From: Lachnoclostridium phytofermentans ISDg
GTDB lineage: Bacteria > Bacillota > Clostridia > Lachnospirales > Lachnospiraceae
Reading direction: 5' to 3'
NCBI RefSeq assembly: GCF_000018685.1
Contig: NC_010001.1
Coordinates: 2,062,001-2,126,000, forward strand
DNA: 64,000 bases
The position numbers were made by a program, and so were the translations under genes. A model generated the notes under the pieces. It made no database searches, had not been told where the DNA came from, and was given only the letters and a program-made list of their open reading frames with translations. Shown here piece by piece: positions 33,571-42,535 of the stretch (positions within the stretch are counted from its first letter, which is position 1; each line of letters opens with the position of its first letter).

Positions 33571-35463
33571 ATGAATATTACGTATGAAAAGTATTTTGAT
33601 AAGGTGTATGGAGGTTGGATAGGAAAATGCCTTGGAGGAGCGGCAGGTGCACCTGTAGAGGGATTTAAGAAATTAATTGAATGCAAAGACTATAAAGAAA
33701 TGTTAAGAACAGATTTGCCAAATGATGATTTGGATTTACAACTACTATGGTTAGAGGTACTGCAAAAAAAAGGATTCTATATTACAGCAGAGGATTTAGC
33801 TCATGCTTGGGATAAACAGTGTTGGTATCCCTTTAGTGAATATGGTATCTTTCTTAAAAATTATGAAAGAGGAATTATGCCACCTTTAAGCGGGAAGTTT
33901 AATAATCCTCTATTTTGTGAAGGAGAAGGGTCCCCTATACGGTCGGAAATTTGGGGAATGAGCTTTCCAGGGAAGCCAGAAATAGCAGCAAAGTATGCTG
34001 AAATGGATTCAAGCATAGATCATTATGGCGAATCTGTTTGGATTGAACAATATTATGCAGCTCTAGAGGCAAGTGCGTTTTTTGAGTCAGATATCCTAAC
34101 TTTATTAAGAGAAGAGTTACACTATTTGCCAGAACTTTCTAGAGGTAGGAAATGTGTAGAAGAGGTCATCTTATATTACCTTTCAGGAAATAGAGATTGG
34201 ATAAAAGCGCGTACACGCATGCTGCAAAGATACGGTCATCATGAATTTACGAACGCTGTTACTAACTTAGGAATTGTTATTATCGCATTGCTGTATGGAG
34301 AAAACAATCTTGATAAAATCATTAATATTGCTTTTCGATGTGGATTTGATACGGACTGTACCTGTGCTACGGCAGCTTCTATTTACGGAATTATGATAGG
34401 ATATCAGGCTATTGATGAAAAACTGAAGAATGCAATAGGAGACACCTTTGTAGTAGGAATTGAGATAGAGAGCAGTAATCGTTCTATTAAAGTGCTTGCT
34501 CAGGAAACCTGTGAAATTGGAATCAATGCGATGCAGATTGGTGGCAGTGAAATTATTAATATCCCTAACGATATCATATCCAGAATATTATTAGAGATAA
34601 AAAAAGAGCTAGAAATTAAGGTATTGTATAGGCAGCAGCCGGCAATAGGGTATATGGATCATTGTGAATTTGATGTACAAATTACCAATCAATCTGACCA
34701 AATGATAGAAGATGTTGTAAACTTTGAAAATGTTCCAAAAGATTGGGATATAAACTTTAGAGAACAAGCCATAAAAGTGCCAAGTGGTGAGACTGTTATA
34801 CTGACTGTTCATATCACTACAAATGAGAAGGTTAATGTGATTAATAATACAAATATAATTACCGTAAAGCTAGGCAAGCATAAAAAAGATTTTGGAATTG
34901 CTGGAGCTATGATATGGAAAACGATCGGACCTTTTACAGAGGAACTTGTAAAAGAAGATAGAGAGGGGTTGCCTTCCCCGCATGGTGAAGGATGTATTCT
35001 ACCAACTTTAGAGTGTATGGTAAATAATGCGGTATATCTGGACAAGGCTTATATAGAGGAAAGTAACTTTGATGATGCTTTTAAATCAGATTATATTACG
35101 ATGAATGAATATGAAGATTTACTGCGTTTAGATGAAACACTTACTTATAAAGGCCAGGGATGTGTTTATCTGGAGCAGACAATTATCTCACCAGAGGAAA
35201 GGGAGGTATGGTTGGTAATAGGAAACAATGATGGTATTAAAATTTGGATTAATGATGACCTGGTACTGAGTAAAGATGAGATACGATTGTGGACCCCATA
35301 TAATAATTATGAGATTGTCAAGCTAAGAAAGGGCGAGAATAAGGTTGTATTAAAATTGCTTAAGAGAACAGAGAACTTGAAATTTAGTTTTGGGATTAGA
35401 AAGTATGAAGGAGAACACTTTCATAGAAAACGTTGGTACGTAGATTTTAAGTCTAAACTGTAA
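33571..35463 (+). CDS. ADP-ribosylglycohydrolase-fold protein with C-terminal extension
   Basis: 630 residues, no signal peptide. Residues about 1-320 have the ADP-ribosylglycohydrolase (DraG) fold, with the N-terminal GGWIGKCLGGAAGAPVEG, the metal-ligand site PNDDLDLQ and the second ligand motif RCGFDTDCTCATAAS. Residues about 350-630 are beta-rich, with a segment (VWLVIGNNDGIKIWINDDLV) like PA14/galactose-binding sandwiches. In sugar-use loci such DraG-fold proteins are often found beside hydrolases and ABC importers, probably acting on a glycoside, although their substrates are mostly unproven. It is the first gene after the AraC sensor terminator, with a good GGAGG site. Confidence 0.75.
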   Translation: MNITYEKYFDKVYGGWIGKCLGGAAGAPVEGFKKLIECKDYKEMLRTDLPNDDLDLQLLWLEVLQKKGFYITAEDLAHAWDKQCWYPFSEYGIFLKNYERGIMPPLSGKFNNPLFCEGEGSPIRSEIWGMSFPGKPEIAAKYAEMDSSIDHYGESVWIEQYYAALEASAFFESDILTLLREELHYLPELSRGRKCVEEVILYYLSGNRDWIKARTRMLQRYGHHEFTNAVTNLGIVIIALLYGENNLDKIINIAFRCGFDTDCTCATAASIYGIMIGYQAIDEKLKNAIGDTFVVGIEIESSNRSIKVLAQETCEIGINAMQIGGSEIINIPNDIISRILLEIKKELEIKVLYRQQPAIGYMDHCEFDVQITNQSDQMIEDVVNFENVPKDWDINFREQAIKVPSGETVILTVHITTNEKVNVINNTNIITVKLGKHKKDFGIAGAMIWKTIGPFTEELVKEDREGLPSPHGEGCILPTLECMVNNAVYLDKAYIEESNFDDAFKSDYITMNEYEDLLRLDETLTYKGQGCVYLEQTIISPEEREVWLVIGNNDGIKIWINDDLVLSKDEIRLWTPYNNYEIVKLRKGENKVVLKLLKRTENLKFSFGIRKYEGEHFHRKRWYVDFKSKL

Positions 35464-35478
35464 TTTGAATAATAAGCG

Positions 35479-35541
35479 AAAATTCAAAGTGGTAAAAAGC
35501 CAAAAATCGAAGAAATTTGGAAAATGAATACTAGGAATACT
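35479..35541 (+). promoter_or_regulatory. Shared upstream element, copy 2
   Basis: It reads AAAATTCAAAGTGGTAAAAA, then GAAGAAATTTGGAAAA, then ACTAGGAATA, aligning over about 60 bases with 33442-33504. It lies 125-185 bases before the lipoprotein start. Between it and that gene there is also a seven-codon frame (ATG 35600, MGKRKR, stop) with a strong GAGGAGG site, a possible leader peptide. Confidence 0.5.
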
Positions 35542-35664
35542 GTGGAATATTTAATATCATAAATTCGAGCTCAAATTCATTTTTTGTGAGGAGGATGATA
35601 TGGGAAAGAGAAAAAGATAAGTATTATCTAGAAGGACGAATACGAATAAAAAGGAGAAAAAAGT

Positions 35665-37221
35665 ATGAAATTAAGAAAAATGTTATCAGTTCTTATGAGT
35701 GCTATGGTAGTAGTTTCTATGGTGGGGTGTCAAGGAAATAAGGGGGTTCAGGATTCATCAAAAGGTACTAATGTATCTGAAGTAAGTGGCAATAATAATA
35801 GTGATTTGGAGTTTGTAGAATTAAACTACTACGTACCGGCAGCACAGGTGCCAGCTGGATTAAAGGATGCTCAAAAAGCTATCAATGAATATTTAAAAGA
35901 AAAAATAAATGCTTCTATTAATATTAATGTTATAGACTGGGGATCTTATGGTCAAAAAATGAATGTTAAGGTGGCATCAGGTGATGACGTTGATATTATG
36001 TGGACTTCACAAATGAGCGAGTTTGGATATGGAACCAATGCTATGAAAGGCGCGTTCTTAGAATCCGAGGAGTTATTTAAACAATATGCCCCTAAAACAT
36101 GGGAAATCATGGGACAATACTGGGATCAAGTACGAGTAAACGGAAAAATTTACGGAATGCCAAATCAATTAGGATATGCCAAAGAAAATGGATATCAGGT
36201 ACGTAAAGAATTTGCTGATAAATATGGACTAAATACGGAATATACCAACAAGACAATTGCACCGGGAGAGGCGCTTAGGGTAGAAGGATTGGAACCTTAT
36301 CTTGAACAAGTAAAGAAAAATAATCCGGATATGATACCGTTATTATGCGGAGTAAGTGGATTGGTTCCAGGAAATTCAGCAGAAGTATCTATGGGGTTAT
36401 GGAATATTAATAACTTTGCATGTACGGATATGGAAGATAATGATTTAACGGCATTGAATTTTTTTGAAACAGCAGAGTATAAGGAAAGACTGGAATTAGC
36501 GAGAGATTGGTATTTAAAAGGATACATAAATCCAGATGCTGCTACTGTAACAAATTGGACGCCTTTGTTAAATCGTGCAGGTGCGGTTTATGGAGATGTT
36601 GGTGTCGGAACTGGAGTAGAAAAGATGCCAAGCTATTGGCAGCCTTGGGGTGGAGAGATTGCGTATATTCCTACATCTGAGACATTTACAGCCGCAACAG
36701 CAGCCCAGGTATCCGTATTGGCAATAGGGAAAAATTCTAAGAATCCTGAGCGTGCAGCCATGTTCCTAGAATTATCCCATTCAGATCCGGAGTTAGTACA
36801 TTTATTATGCTATGGAGTGGAAGGTGTTAACTATACAAAAGATTTAGTATATTATACACCGATCAAAGGAAACGAGTTTGGATTGGACGATTGGACGAAT
36901 GTTAACTGTCAACTAAAACTTTTGGTTGAGGGTCAGCCGGTTGATTCCATAGAAACAGAAAAAGAACGTAATAATAATGCAAAAGCTCCTGGGTTTCAAG
37001 GTTTTGTCTTTAATGAGGAACCTGTTAAAACAGAGATAGCAAATTGCAACTCTATTATTAAAGAATATACTCCAAGCCTTCAAACAGGAGCAGTTGATAT
37101 TGATCCTACGTTACAAGAGTTTAATCAAAAATTAAAAGCAGCAGGAGTTGACAAAATTATAATAGAAACACAAAAACAAATTGATGCATGGAAAACAGCA
37201 ACGGGATATACAGCTAAATAA
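35665..37221 (+). CDS. ABC importer oligosaccharide-binding lipoprotein
   Basis: 518 residues. A lipoprotein signal ends at VSMVGC (Cys23 lipidated), followed by a short Ser/Asn-rich linker and a large family 1 extracellular solute-binding domain of the LplA/YtcQ type (LNYYVPAAQVPAG, NVIDWGSYGQKMNVKVASGDD, PDAATVTNWTP). It captures an oligosaccharide at the cell surface for the permeases encoded at 37418 and 38360. No ATPase gene is in the cluster; known LplABC-type systems use a shared MsmK-like ATPase encoded elsewhere. Two hairpins separate it from the permease genes, which should favour more lipoprotein than permease. Confidence 0.93.
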   Translation: MKLRKMLSVLMSAMVVVSMVGCQGNKGVQDSSKGTNVSEVSGNNNSDLEFVELNYYVPAAQVPAGLKDAQKAINEYLKEKINASININVIDWGSYGQKMNVKVASGDDVDIMWTSQMSEFGYGTNAMKGAFLESEELFKQYAPKTWEIMGQYWDQVRVNGKIYGMPNQLGYAKENGYQVRKEFADKYGLNTEYTNKTIAPGEALRVEGLEPYLEQVKKNNPDMIPLLCGVSGLVPGNSAEVSMGLWNINNFACTDMEDNDLTALNFFETAEYKERLELARDWYLKGYINPDAATVTNWTPLLNRAGAVYGDVGVGTGVEKMPSYWQPWGGEIAYIPTSETFTAATAAQVSVLAIGKNSKNPERAAMFLELSHSDPELVHLLCYGVEGVNYTKDLVYYTPIKGNEFGLDDWTNVNCQLKLLVEGQPVDSIETEKERNNNAKAPGFQGFVFNEEPVKTEIANCNSIIKEYTPSLQTGAVDIDPTLQEFNQKLKAAGVDKIIIETQKQIDAWKTATGYTAK

Positions 37222-37237
37222 AGTTAGGTGGTAAAGA

Positions 37238-37279
37238 AGATAGTATTACTTTAGATACATAATTAGAGTAATACTATCT
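37238..37279 (+). promoter_or_regulatory. Intercistronic hairpin after the lipoprotein gene
   Basis: AGATAGTATTACT and AGTAATACTATCT form a perfect 13-bp stem with a 16-nt loop and no T-run. Such structures stabilise the upstream mRNA segment or partly block read-through. Confidence 0.6.
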
Positions 37280-37366
37280 GTCTATAGGCAAGAATTAATG
37301 AATGAAAAAAGGATTGATTATTTGCAGTTTGCAATGCTGATATTTGGTTCTATCAGTAGAGTGAGC

Positions 37367-37399
37367 AATTATCTTGTTTCGTTATCAAGATAATTTTAC
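37367..37399 (+). terminator. Attenuator-like hairpin before the permease genes
   Basis: AATTATCTTG and CAAGATAATT form a 10-bp stem with a 9-nt loop, followed by TTACTT, 19 bases before the permease start. It is probably a leaky terminator that lowers permease expression. Confidence 0.5.
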
Positions 37400-37417
37400 T
37401 TATAAAAAGGAGATAAA

Positions 37418-38341
37418 ATGAAAGACTTTTTAAAAAATGAAATGATATTGTGGAAAAAAAATAGGGGACTGACCATATTAACTTTACCTGCAGTAATCGT
37501 ACTAATTGTAATGTGTTACCTACCTATGTTTGGAATTATTATTGCATTTAAAGATTATAATTATAGCTTAGGAATACTAAATAGTCCTTGGAATGGTTTT
37601 AAAAACTTTGAATTTTTCTTCAAATCTTCCGATGCCTGGCGTATAACGAGAAATACTTTATTGTATAATTCAGCTTATCTTATTGCTGGAACCAGCATAT
37701 CCGTACTATTTGCTATCTGTATGAATGAGCTAAGTAAAAGATGGATTAAAGTATACCAAACAGTTATGTTTATACCATATTTTATTTCATGGATCGTAGT
37801 GGGATATTTAATGACATCTTTTTTAGATACACAATATGGGTTAATGAACAGAATCATTAGTACCCTTGGTGGAAATACCATAGGATGGTACAATACAAAG
37901 GCATATTGGCCCTTTATATTGATTTTTATGAATATATGGAAATATGTAGGGTATAATACGGTAATTTATTATGCAACAATCATTGGAATAGACCCATCCT
38001 ATTATGAAGCGGCTAAGTTAGATGGAGCTGGTGGTATTCAAATGATAAAATATATTACATTACCAATGTTGAAAAAAATAATTATTATTCTTTTTATACT
38101 TTCGTTAGGTAATATTTTCAGAGGTGATTTTGGATTACATTATTTTGGAACCAATAATGCAGGAGCACTTTACTCTGTTACAGATGTTATAGACACATAT
38201 GCCTTTAGAGCCTTAAGACAAATGGGAGATATCCCGATGGCATCAGCAGTAAGTGCTTTTCAATCAACAGTTGGGTGTATTACCATACTTATTGCAAATA
38301 GAATAATAAAAAAAATAGATGCTGATGCAGCCCTATTATAG
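37418..38341 (+). CDS. ABC importer permease, LplB type
   Basis: 307 residues with six predicted membrane helices. The EAA loop that docks the ATPase reads YYEAAKLDGAGGIQMIKYITLP. The typical N-terminal block (LPAVIVLIVMCYLPMFGIII) and WNGFKNFEFFF are present. It forms a heterodimeric channel with the product of the next gene, 18 bases downstream, and works with the lipoprotein at 35665. Confidence 0.93.
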   Translation: MKDFLKNEMILWKKNRGLTILTLPAVIVLIVMCYLPMFGIIIAFKDYNYSLGILNSPWNGFKNFEFFFKSSDAWRITRNTLLYNSAYLIAGTSISVLFAICMNELSKRWIKVYQTVMFIPYFISWIVVGYLMTSFLDTQYGLMNRIISTLGGNTIGWYNTKAYWPFILIFMNIWKYVGYNTVIYYATIIGIDPSYYEAAKLDGAGGIQMIKYITLPMLKKIIIILFILSLGNIFRGDFGLHYFGTNNAGALYSVTDVIDTYAFRALRQMGDIPMASAVSAFQSTVGCITILIANRIIKKIDADAALL

Positions 38342-38359
38342 TGGTTAGGAGATAAGAGC

Positions 38360-39262
38360 ATGAAAAAAAAGAATAAAAAAAGTAAACTAGTTAGCATATG
38401 CATTCATATAACGTTTCTTATAACGTGCTTATTAATTATTATTCCATTTGTATTGACAATAGGGATTTCTATCAGTAGCGAAAAAGATATCTATACATAT
38501 GGATATAGAATAATTCCCAAGAATATAGATTTGTCAGCATATAAATTATTATTTAGTGCGCCGGAGGTGATCGTAAATTCCTATTTAGTAACTATCTTAG
38601 TAGTCGTTATAGGTGCGCCACTAGGGCTCGTAATGACTGCTATGATTGGATATGTTATTTCTAGAAAAGATTATAGATACAAGAAAATATTAACTTTCTT
38701 TGTTGTATTTACCATGCTATTTAGTGGAGGAATGGTTTCTTATTATATGACAATGACAAAGGTATTGCATGTTCAAAATTCATTATGGGCACTAATTCTT
38801 CCGGGCTTAGTGAGTGCTTATTATATTATTTTAATGAGAGGTTTTATGTCTGATATTCCAATGGAAATAATTGAATCGTCAAAAATTGACGGGGCTAGTG
38901 AAATAAAAACATTTACCAAGATAATTTTGCCGCTCTCCAAACCTGCTTTGGCTACCATAGGATTGTTCATGGCATTTAATTATTGGAATGAATGGTATAA
39001 TGCACTTTTATTTATGGATGGGAATAAGTTAGTTCCATTGCAATTACTATTAGTAAGAATGTTAAACAGTGTTGATGCAATGACATCAAATCCTCAAGTT
39101 TTACAGCAGATGATGATGAGCGGAATGGATATTTCGACAATACCGACATTAACCCTTAGAATGGCAACGGCTATTGTTGCAGTAGGGCCGATGTTGCTGG
39201 TATTTCCATTTTTTCAAAAATACTTTACAAAAGGAATAACTTTAGGTTCTGTAAAAGGTTAA
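38360..39262 (+). CDS. ABC importer permease, YtcP type
   Basis: 300 residues with six predicted membrane helices. The EAA motif is EIIESSKIDGASEIKTFTKIILP and the C-terminus is the usual YFTKGITLGSVKG. It partners the preceding permease. The start follows TTAGGAG. Confidence 0.93.
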   Translation: MKKKNKKSKLVSICIHITFLITCLLIIIPFVLTIGISISSEKDIYTYGYRIIPKNIDLSAYKLLFSAPEVIVNSYLVTILVVVIGAPLGLVMTAMIGYVISRKDYRYKKILTFFVVFTMLFSGGMVSYYMTMTKVLHVQNSLWALILPGLVSAYYIILMRGFMSDIPMEIIESSKIDGASEIKTFTKIILPLSKPALATIGLFMAFNYWNEWYNALLFMDGNKLVPLQLLLVRMLNSVDAMTSNPQVLQQMMMSGMDISTIPTLTLRMATAIVAVGPMLLVFPFFQKYFTKGITLGSVKG

Positions 39263-39419
39263 GGCTTGCCTGTAAAAGGGACAGTTTATCCATTTCTATG
39301 TAACACAAATGCAATACCGGATATTAAACTGCAGTAGCATAAAAGAATCTACACCAGAGATGCTTACATGGTGAGGTGTGTATTCTAAAAATGAAAAGGA
39401 AAAAGGAGAAGTCTTTGAC

Positions 39420-41282
39420 ATGAAAAATAGAATAGACAATATTTATATGCCAATCGATATAGAACCTAATAAAAATTTTTCTGTAAAAGTTAGAAGTGAA
39501 AACGATCAACAGTGGCAAGAATTATTTGTTTACAATGTGAGGGTAGGCCACCAACAAACACCTTATGTAAACAGTGGCATGGTCAAGTTTGATTTTGAAG
39601 GAGCCATAGAAATTAGTATAGATTATAATGTCAGTGATATAGCATCCTATGAGATAAGACCAACCTCTTACCATATTAGTGGGAAGCAGGAAGAAAGAAA
39701 TATTAAATTCAAGTTACATCAGGATGGAGAGAATTCTAAAAAATTAGTTGTAAGAATAAACGATAATTGGGAGACCGCTTGTTTGCACATTTTGTCAAAT
39801 CCTATAGAGGAAGAAAAGCCAGTTAAGTATGCTGAAAATATTCACATAATAAAGGCAGGTGATGAAATTCCTTTTTATTTACCAAAAGGGAAGGATACCT
39901 ATTATTTTGAAGAAGGAATACATGTTCTGCCTGGAGGCTTATGGATGGAACATGATTTAAAGAGAGTATATACAATCGACAGATTTTTAATAGAGCAAAG
40001 CCCTATTGTTTTATTAGGATACGCCGATGGATTAAGTTGTGAGATGCCACAAAAATACATAGTGGAAGGCAAAGAAACAGAGGAAGAACATTATAAGATA
40101 TTATTTGATGGTAGAGATAACTTGGCGCTTGGCATGATAGAAGAAAAAATTGCGTCTATTAATGTAAGATATGTAAGAATACGTTTACTGGGAAGTATAG
40201 GTGAGCGTTTTAGATACTCCAATGCGATAAAACAATTTAGAGTATATAAGGAGAATAGTCATGAGGATTTAACAGTTCAGGCAGAGACAAGAGCAGCCAC
40301 TCCTAGTATACTGAATGGAAAAGGAGTCTCTGAAACAGGATACAGTAATTGGCATGCAGCAGAAAGCTTTTTCTTGTGTCAGGATCATTATAAAGTGTAT
40401 TTAGCAAATGGATCTGTTGTTAAGGGGGCATTTGCGTCAGATGAAGTCAACCATATTAAAATATATGGCAGAGGTATTTTGGATTGCACAGAGCTTAAAC
40501 ATTTTTTTAGGGTAGGGAGTGAAGATCGTACAGGTGCTATATGGCTTATTAGTGGAAAGAATTTAGAAGTAGAAGGAATCACTGTATTAGATCCTCCTAT
40601 GTGGTCAATCGTGTTAAATAATGGTGAAAACATTAAGGTTAGAAATGTAAACCTCATAGCATCAGCGTTAAATGCGGACGGTATACATTTTAGCAGTAGT
40701 TCCAATGTTGAAATAGAGAATTGTTTTATAAGAACTTGTGATGATTTGATTGTATTGTATCATTATGGAAAAGCACAGAATATTACCGTAAAAAACTGTG
40801 TATTATGGAGTGATGATGGTCATGCGTTTTTGTTTGGTCTAGGAAGTGTGAAAGATGCCCCTATAAAGAATATAAAAGTATATCAATGTGATATTATTGA
40901 TCATAGAGCAGCCTGGGATTTTATTAAATATTCCGGTGCAATTAAGTTGTGGCCAAACGGGGGAAATCTTATGGAGGATGTTGTGTTTGACACGATTAAT
41001 ATTGATAGTTTTCAAATGCCAGAGAAAGCATCCGTATTTAAATTAACTACTCATGAACGCCTTGAAAATGAGGGGCATGGCATTTTAAAGAATGTTCTAC
41101 TAAAAGACATATATTATTGGGGATCAGGAGAGCAAAATGCATTAATCCAAGGAGTTAATGAGGCATTTCATATTGAAAATGTCAAGATACAAAACTACTG
41201 TAGAAACGGTGTGAGAGTGAAGGATACGAATGATGGGCACATTACAGTAAGTGGTTGTGTTAATGGGTTAACAATAGAGTGA
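39420..41282 (+). CDS. GH28-like right-handed beta-helix protein, cytoplasmic
   Basis: 620 residues. The start ATG 39420 (MKNRIDNIYMPI) follows AAAAGGAG; there is no signal peptide. An N-terminal beta-sandwich region (about 1-290) precedes a parallel beta-helix with polygalacturonase-like landmarks in order: NADGIHFSSSSNVEIENC, TCDDLIVLYHY and SDDGHAFLFGLGS. Classical GH28 has NTD, DD, GHG and RIK; here NAD and DD are visible but the RIK-like motif is not clear, so the exact family (GH28, GH49-like or related) is open. As a cytosolic enzyme in an importer operon it should act on imported oligosaccharides. Confidence 0.7.
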   Translation: MKNRIDNIYMPIDIEPNKNFSVKVRSENDQQWQELFVYNVRVGHQQTPYVNSGMVKFDFEGAIEISIDYNVSDIASYEIRPTSYHISGKQEERNIKFKLHQDGENSKKLVVRINDNWETACLHILSNPIEEEKPVKYAENIHIIKAGDEIPFYLPKGKDTYYFEEGIHVLPGGLWMEHDLKRVYTIDRFLIEQSPIVLLGYADGLSCEMPQKYIVEGKETEEEHYKILFDGRDNLALGMIEEKIASINVRYVRIRLLGSIGERFRYSNAIKQFRVYKENSHEDLTVQAETRAATPSILNGKGVSETGYSNWHAAESFFLCQDHYKVYLANGSVVKGAFASDEVNHIKIYGRGILDCTELKHFFRVGSEDRTGAIWLISGKNLEVEGITVLDPPMWSIVLNNGENIKVRNVNLIASALNADGIHFSSSSNVEIENCFIRTCDDLIVLYHYGKAQNITVKNCVLWSDDGHAFLFGLGSVKDAPIKNIKVYQCDIIDHRAAWDFIKYSGAIKLWPNGGNLMEDVVFDTINIDSFQMPEKASVFKLTTHERLENEGHGILKNVLLKDIYYWGSGEQNALIQGVNEAFHIENVKIQNYCRNGVRVKDTNDGHITVSGCVNGLTIE

Positions 41283-41331
41283 TACAACAAATTGGAGTAT
41301 TTTAATGGCCGCGTCAAAGGAGTGAACAAGT

Positions 41332-42336
41332 ATGAGTAATAATATAACGGAAAATGAAAAATTAAGCGATATATTAACCAGACCGGAATTGAAAGAGCAT
41401 AAGAGGGAGATCAATTTTGTAGAGGATTCTGATGGAATGCAGTTTTCCGATATGAGTCTGCAAGGAATCGCAAAAATGGTGGGGACCTGGAATGCGGAAA
41501 GCATGGCGGAAGGACTGAGCTATCTTTCTAAGAAAAGTAAGTGGGAAAATGTTTTTTTTGATATCTGGACAGAGGCAGACATTAGACAGGATAGTTCAAA
41601 AGAAAACACTTCGCTAATGGCATTCACCGTAAAGAAAAAGAGTAAGTTTGTGCTAATCTGTGCAGGAGGCGGTTATGCGTCGGTTGCCTCTATGGTTGAG
41701 GGGTTTCCTATTGCAAAAAGAATCAATGAGCTTGGATATACAGCATTTGTTTTAAAGTATCGTACAGGGAAACATGCTCTGGCTCCTAATCCTCTGGATG
41801 ATATAGCACAAGCAGTCAGGTTCATACTGAATAATACCGAAAGATTTAATATAGATACCAAAGATTACGCAGTGGCAGGGTTTTCAGCAGGAGGACACCT
41901 GGCGGCTTCCTTTGGATTGGAGCATATTGGATATCAACATTATGGCTTACCAAAGCCAGGAACAATGATTCTAGCATATCCGGTAATAACAATGACCGAT
42001 AAAACACATTGGGACTCTCGTAAAAATCTTTTGGGAGAAAAAAATGTCCATAATCAGGAACTGATAAATAAATATTCTATTGAATTGAATATAACCTCAA
42101 GTTATCCGCCTTCCTTTGTATGGCAATGCAATCAGGATAATATAGTTCCGCTCGAAAATACCCAGATGCTTGTTAAGAGGCTTAAGGAGGAAAATGTTCC
42201 TTGTGCATATGAAGTCTTCCAAAGTAATGCCCATGGCTGGGGGATGGGAAAAGGTACGGATGCGGAAGGATGGGTTGACCGCGCAATAGATTTTTGGAAA
42301 GATTCCTTTAAACCAGCTTTAGAGAAAGACATATAG
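41332..42336 (+). CDS. Alpha/beta-hydrolase carbohydrate esterase
   Basis: 334 residues, cytoplasmic. The catalytic triad is visible: nucleophile Ser in AGFSAGGHLAASFG, Asp in CNQDNIVPL and His in SNAHGWGM. The oxyanion-hole segment is ICAGGGYASV. The layout matches the BD-FAE/acetyl-esterase group (esterase/lipase, COG0657) that removes acetyl or feruloyl groups from imported oligosaccharides. The start ATG 41332 follows GGAGTGA. It is the last gene of the operon, before the terminator at 42390. Confidence 0.85.
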   Translation: MSNNITENEKLSDILTRPELKEHKREINFVEDSDGMQFSDMSLQGIAKMVGTWNAESMAEGLSYLSKKSKWENVFFDIWTEADIRQDSSKENTSLMAFTVKKKSKFVLICAGGGYASVASMVEGFPIAKRINELGYTAFVLKYRTGKHALAPNPLDDIAQAVRFILNNTERFNIDTKDYAVAGFSAGGHLAASFGLEHIGYQHYGLPKPGTMILAYPVITMTDKTHWDSRKNLLGEKNVHNQELINKYSIELNITSSYPPSFVWQCNQDNIVPLENTQMLVKRLKEENVPCAYEVFQSNAHGWGMGKGTDAEGWVDRAIDFWKDSFKPALEKDI

Positions 42337-42389
42337 ATAGACGAAATGGCTTTATTTTGTGCCCTGAGGCATTAAATGAAATTGAATAT

Positions 42390-42450
42390 ATAGACCCTAT
42401 AAAAGAACCATATCTAAAATAGTTCATTTTATAGGGTCTATTTTCATTTG
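42390..42450 (+). terminator. Terminator ending the first sugar locus
   Basis: ATAGACCCTATAAAAGAAC (42390) pairs with GTTC-A-TTTTATAGGGTCTAT (42422), with one bulge, followed by TTTTCATTT. The T/A-rich flanks allow it to serve the converging GH18 gene as well. Confidence 0.85.
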
Positions 42451-42535
42451 CTCCTTTTACCACGATTTATCATTAGGAATGATTTACTTTGTTTGATTAG
42501 AAATAAATTAAAACAGAATTAAATAGATGATAAAC

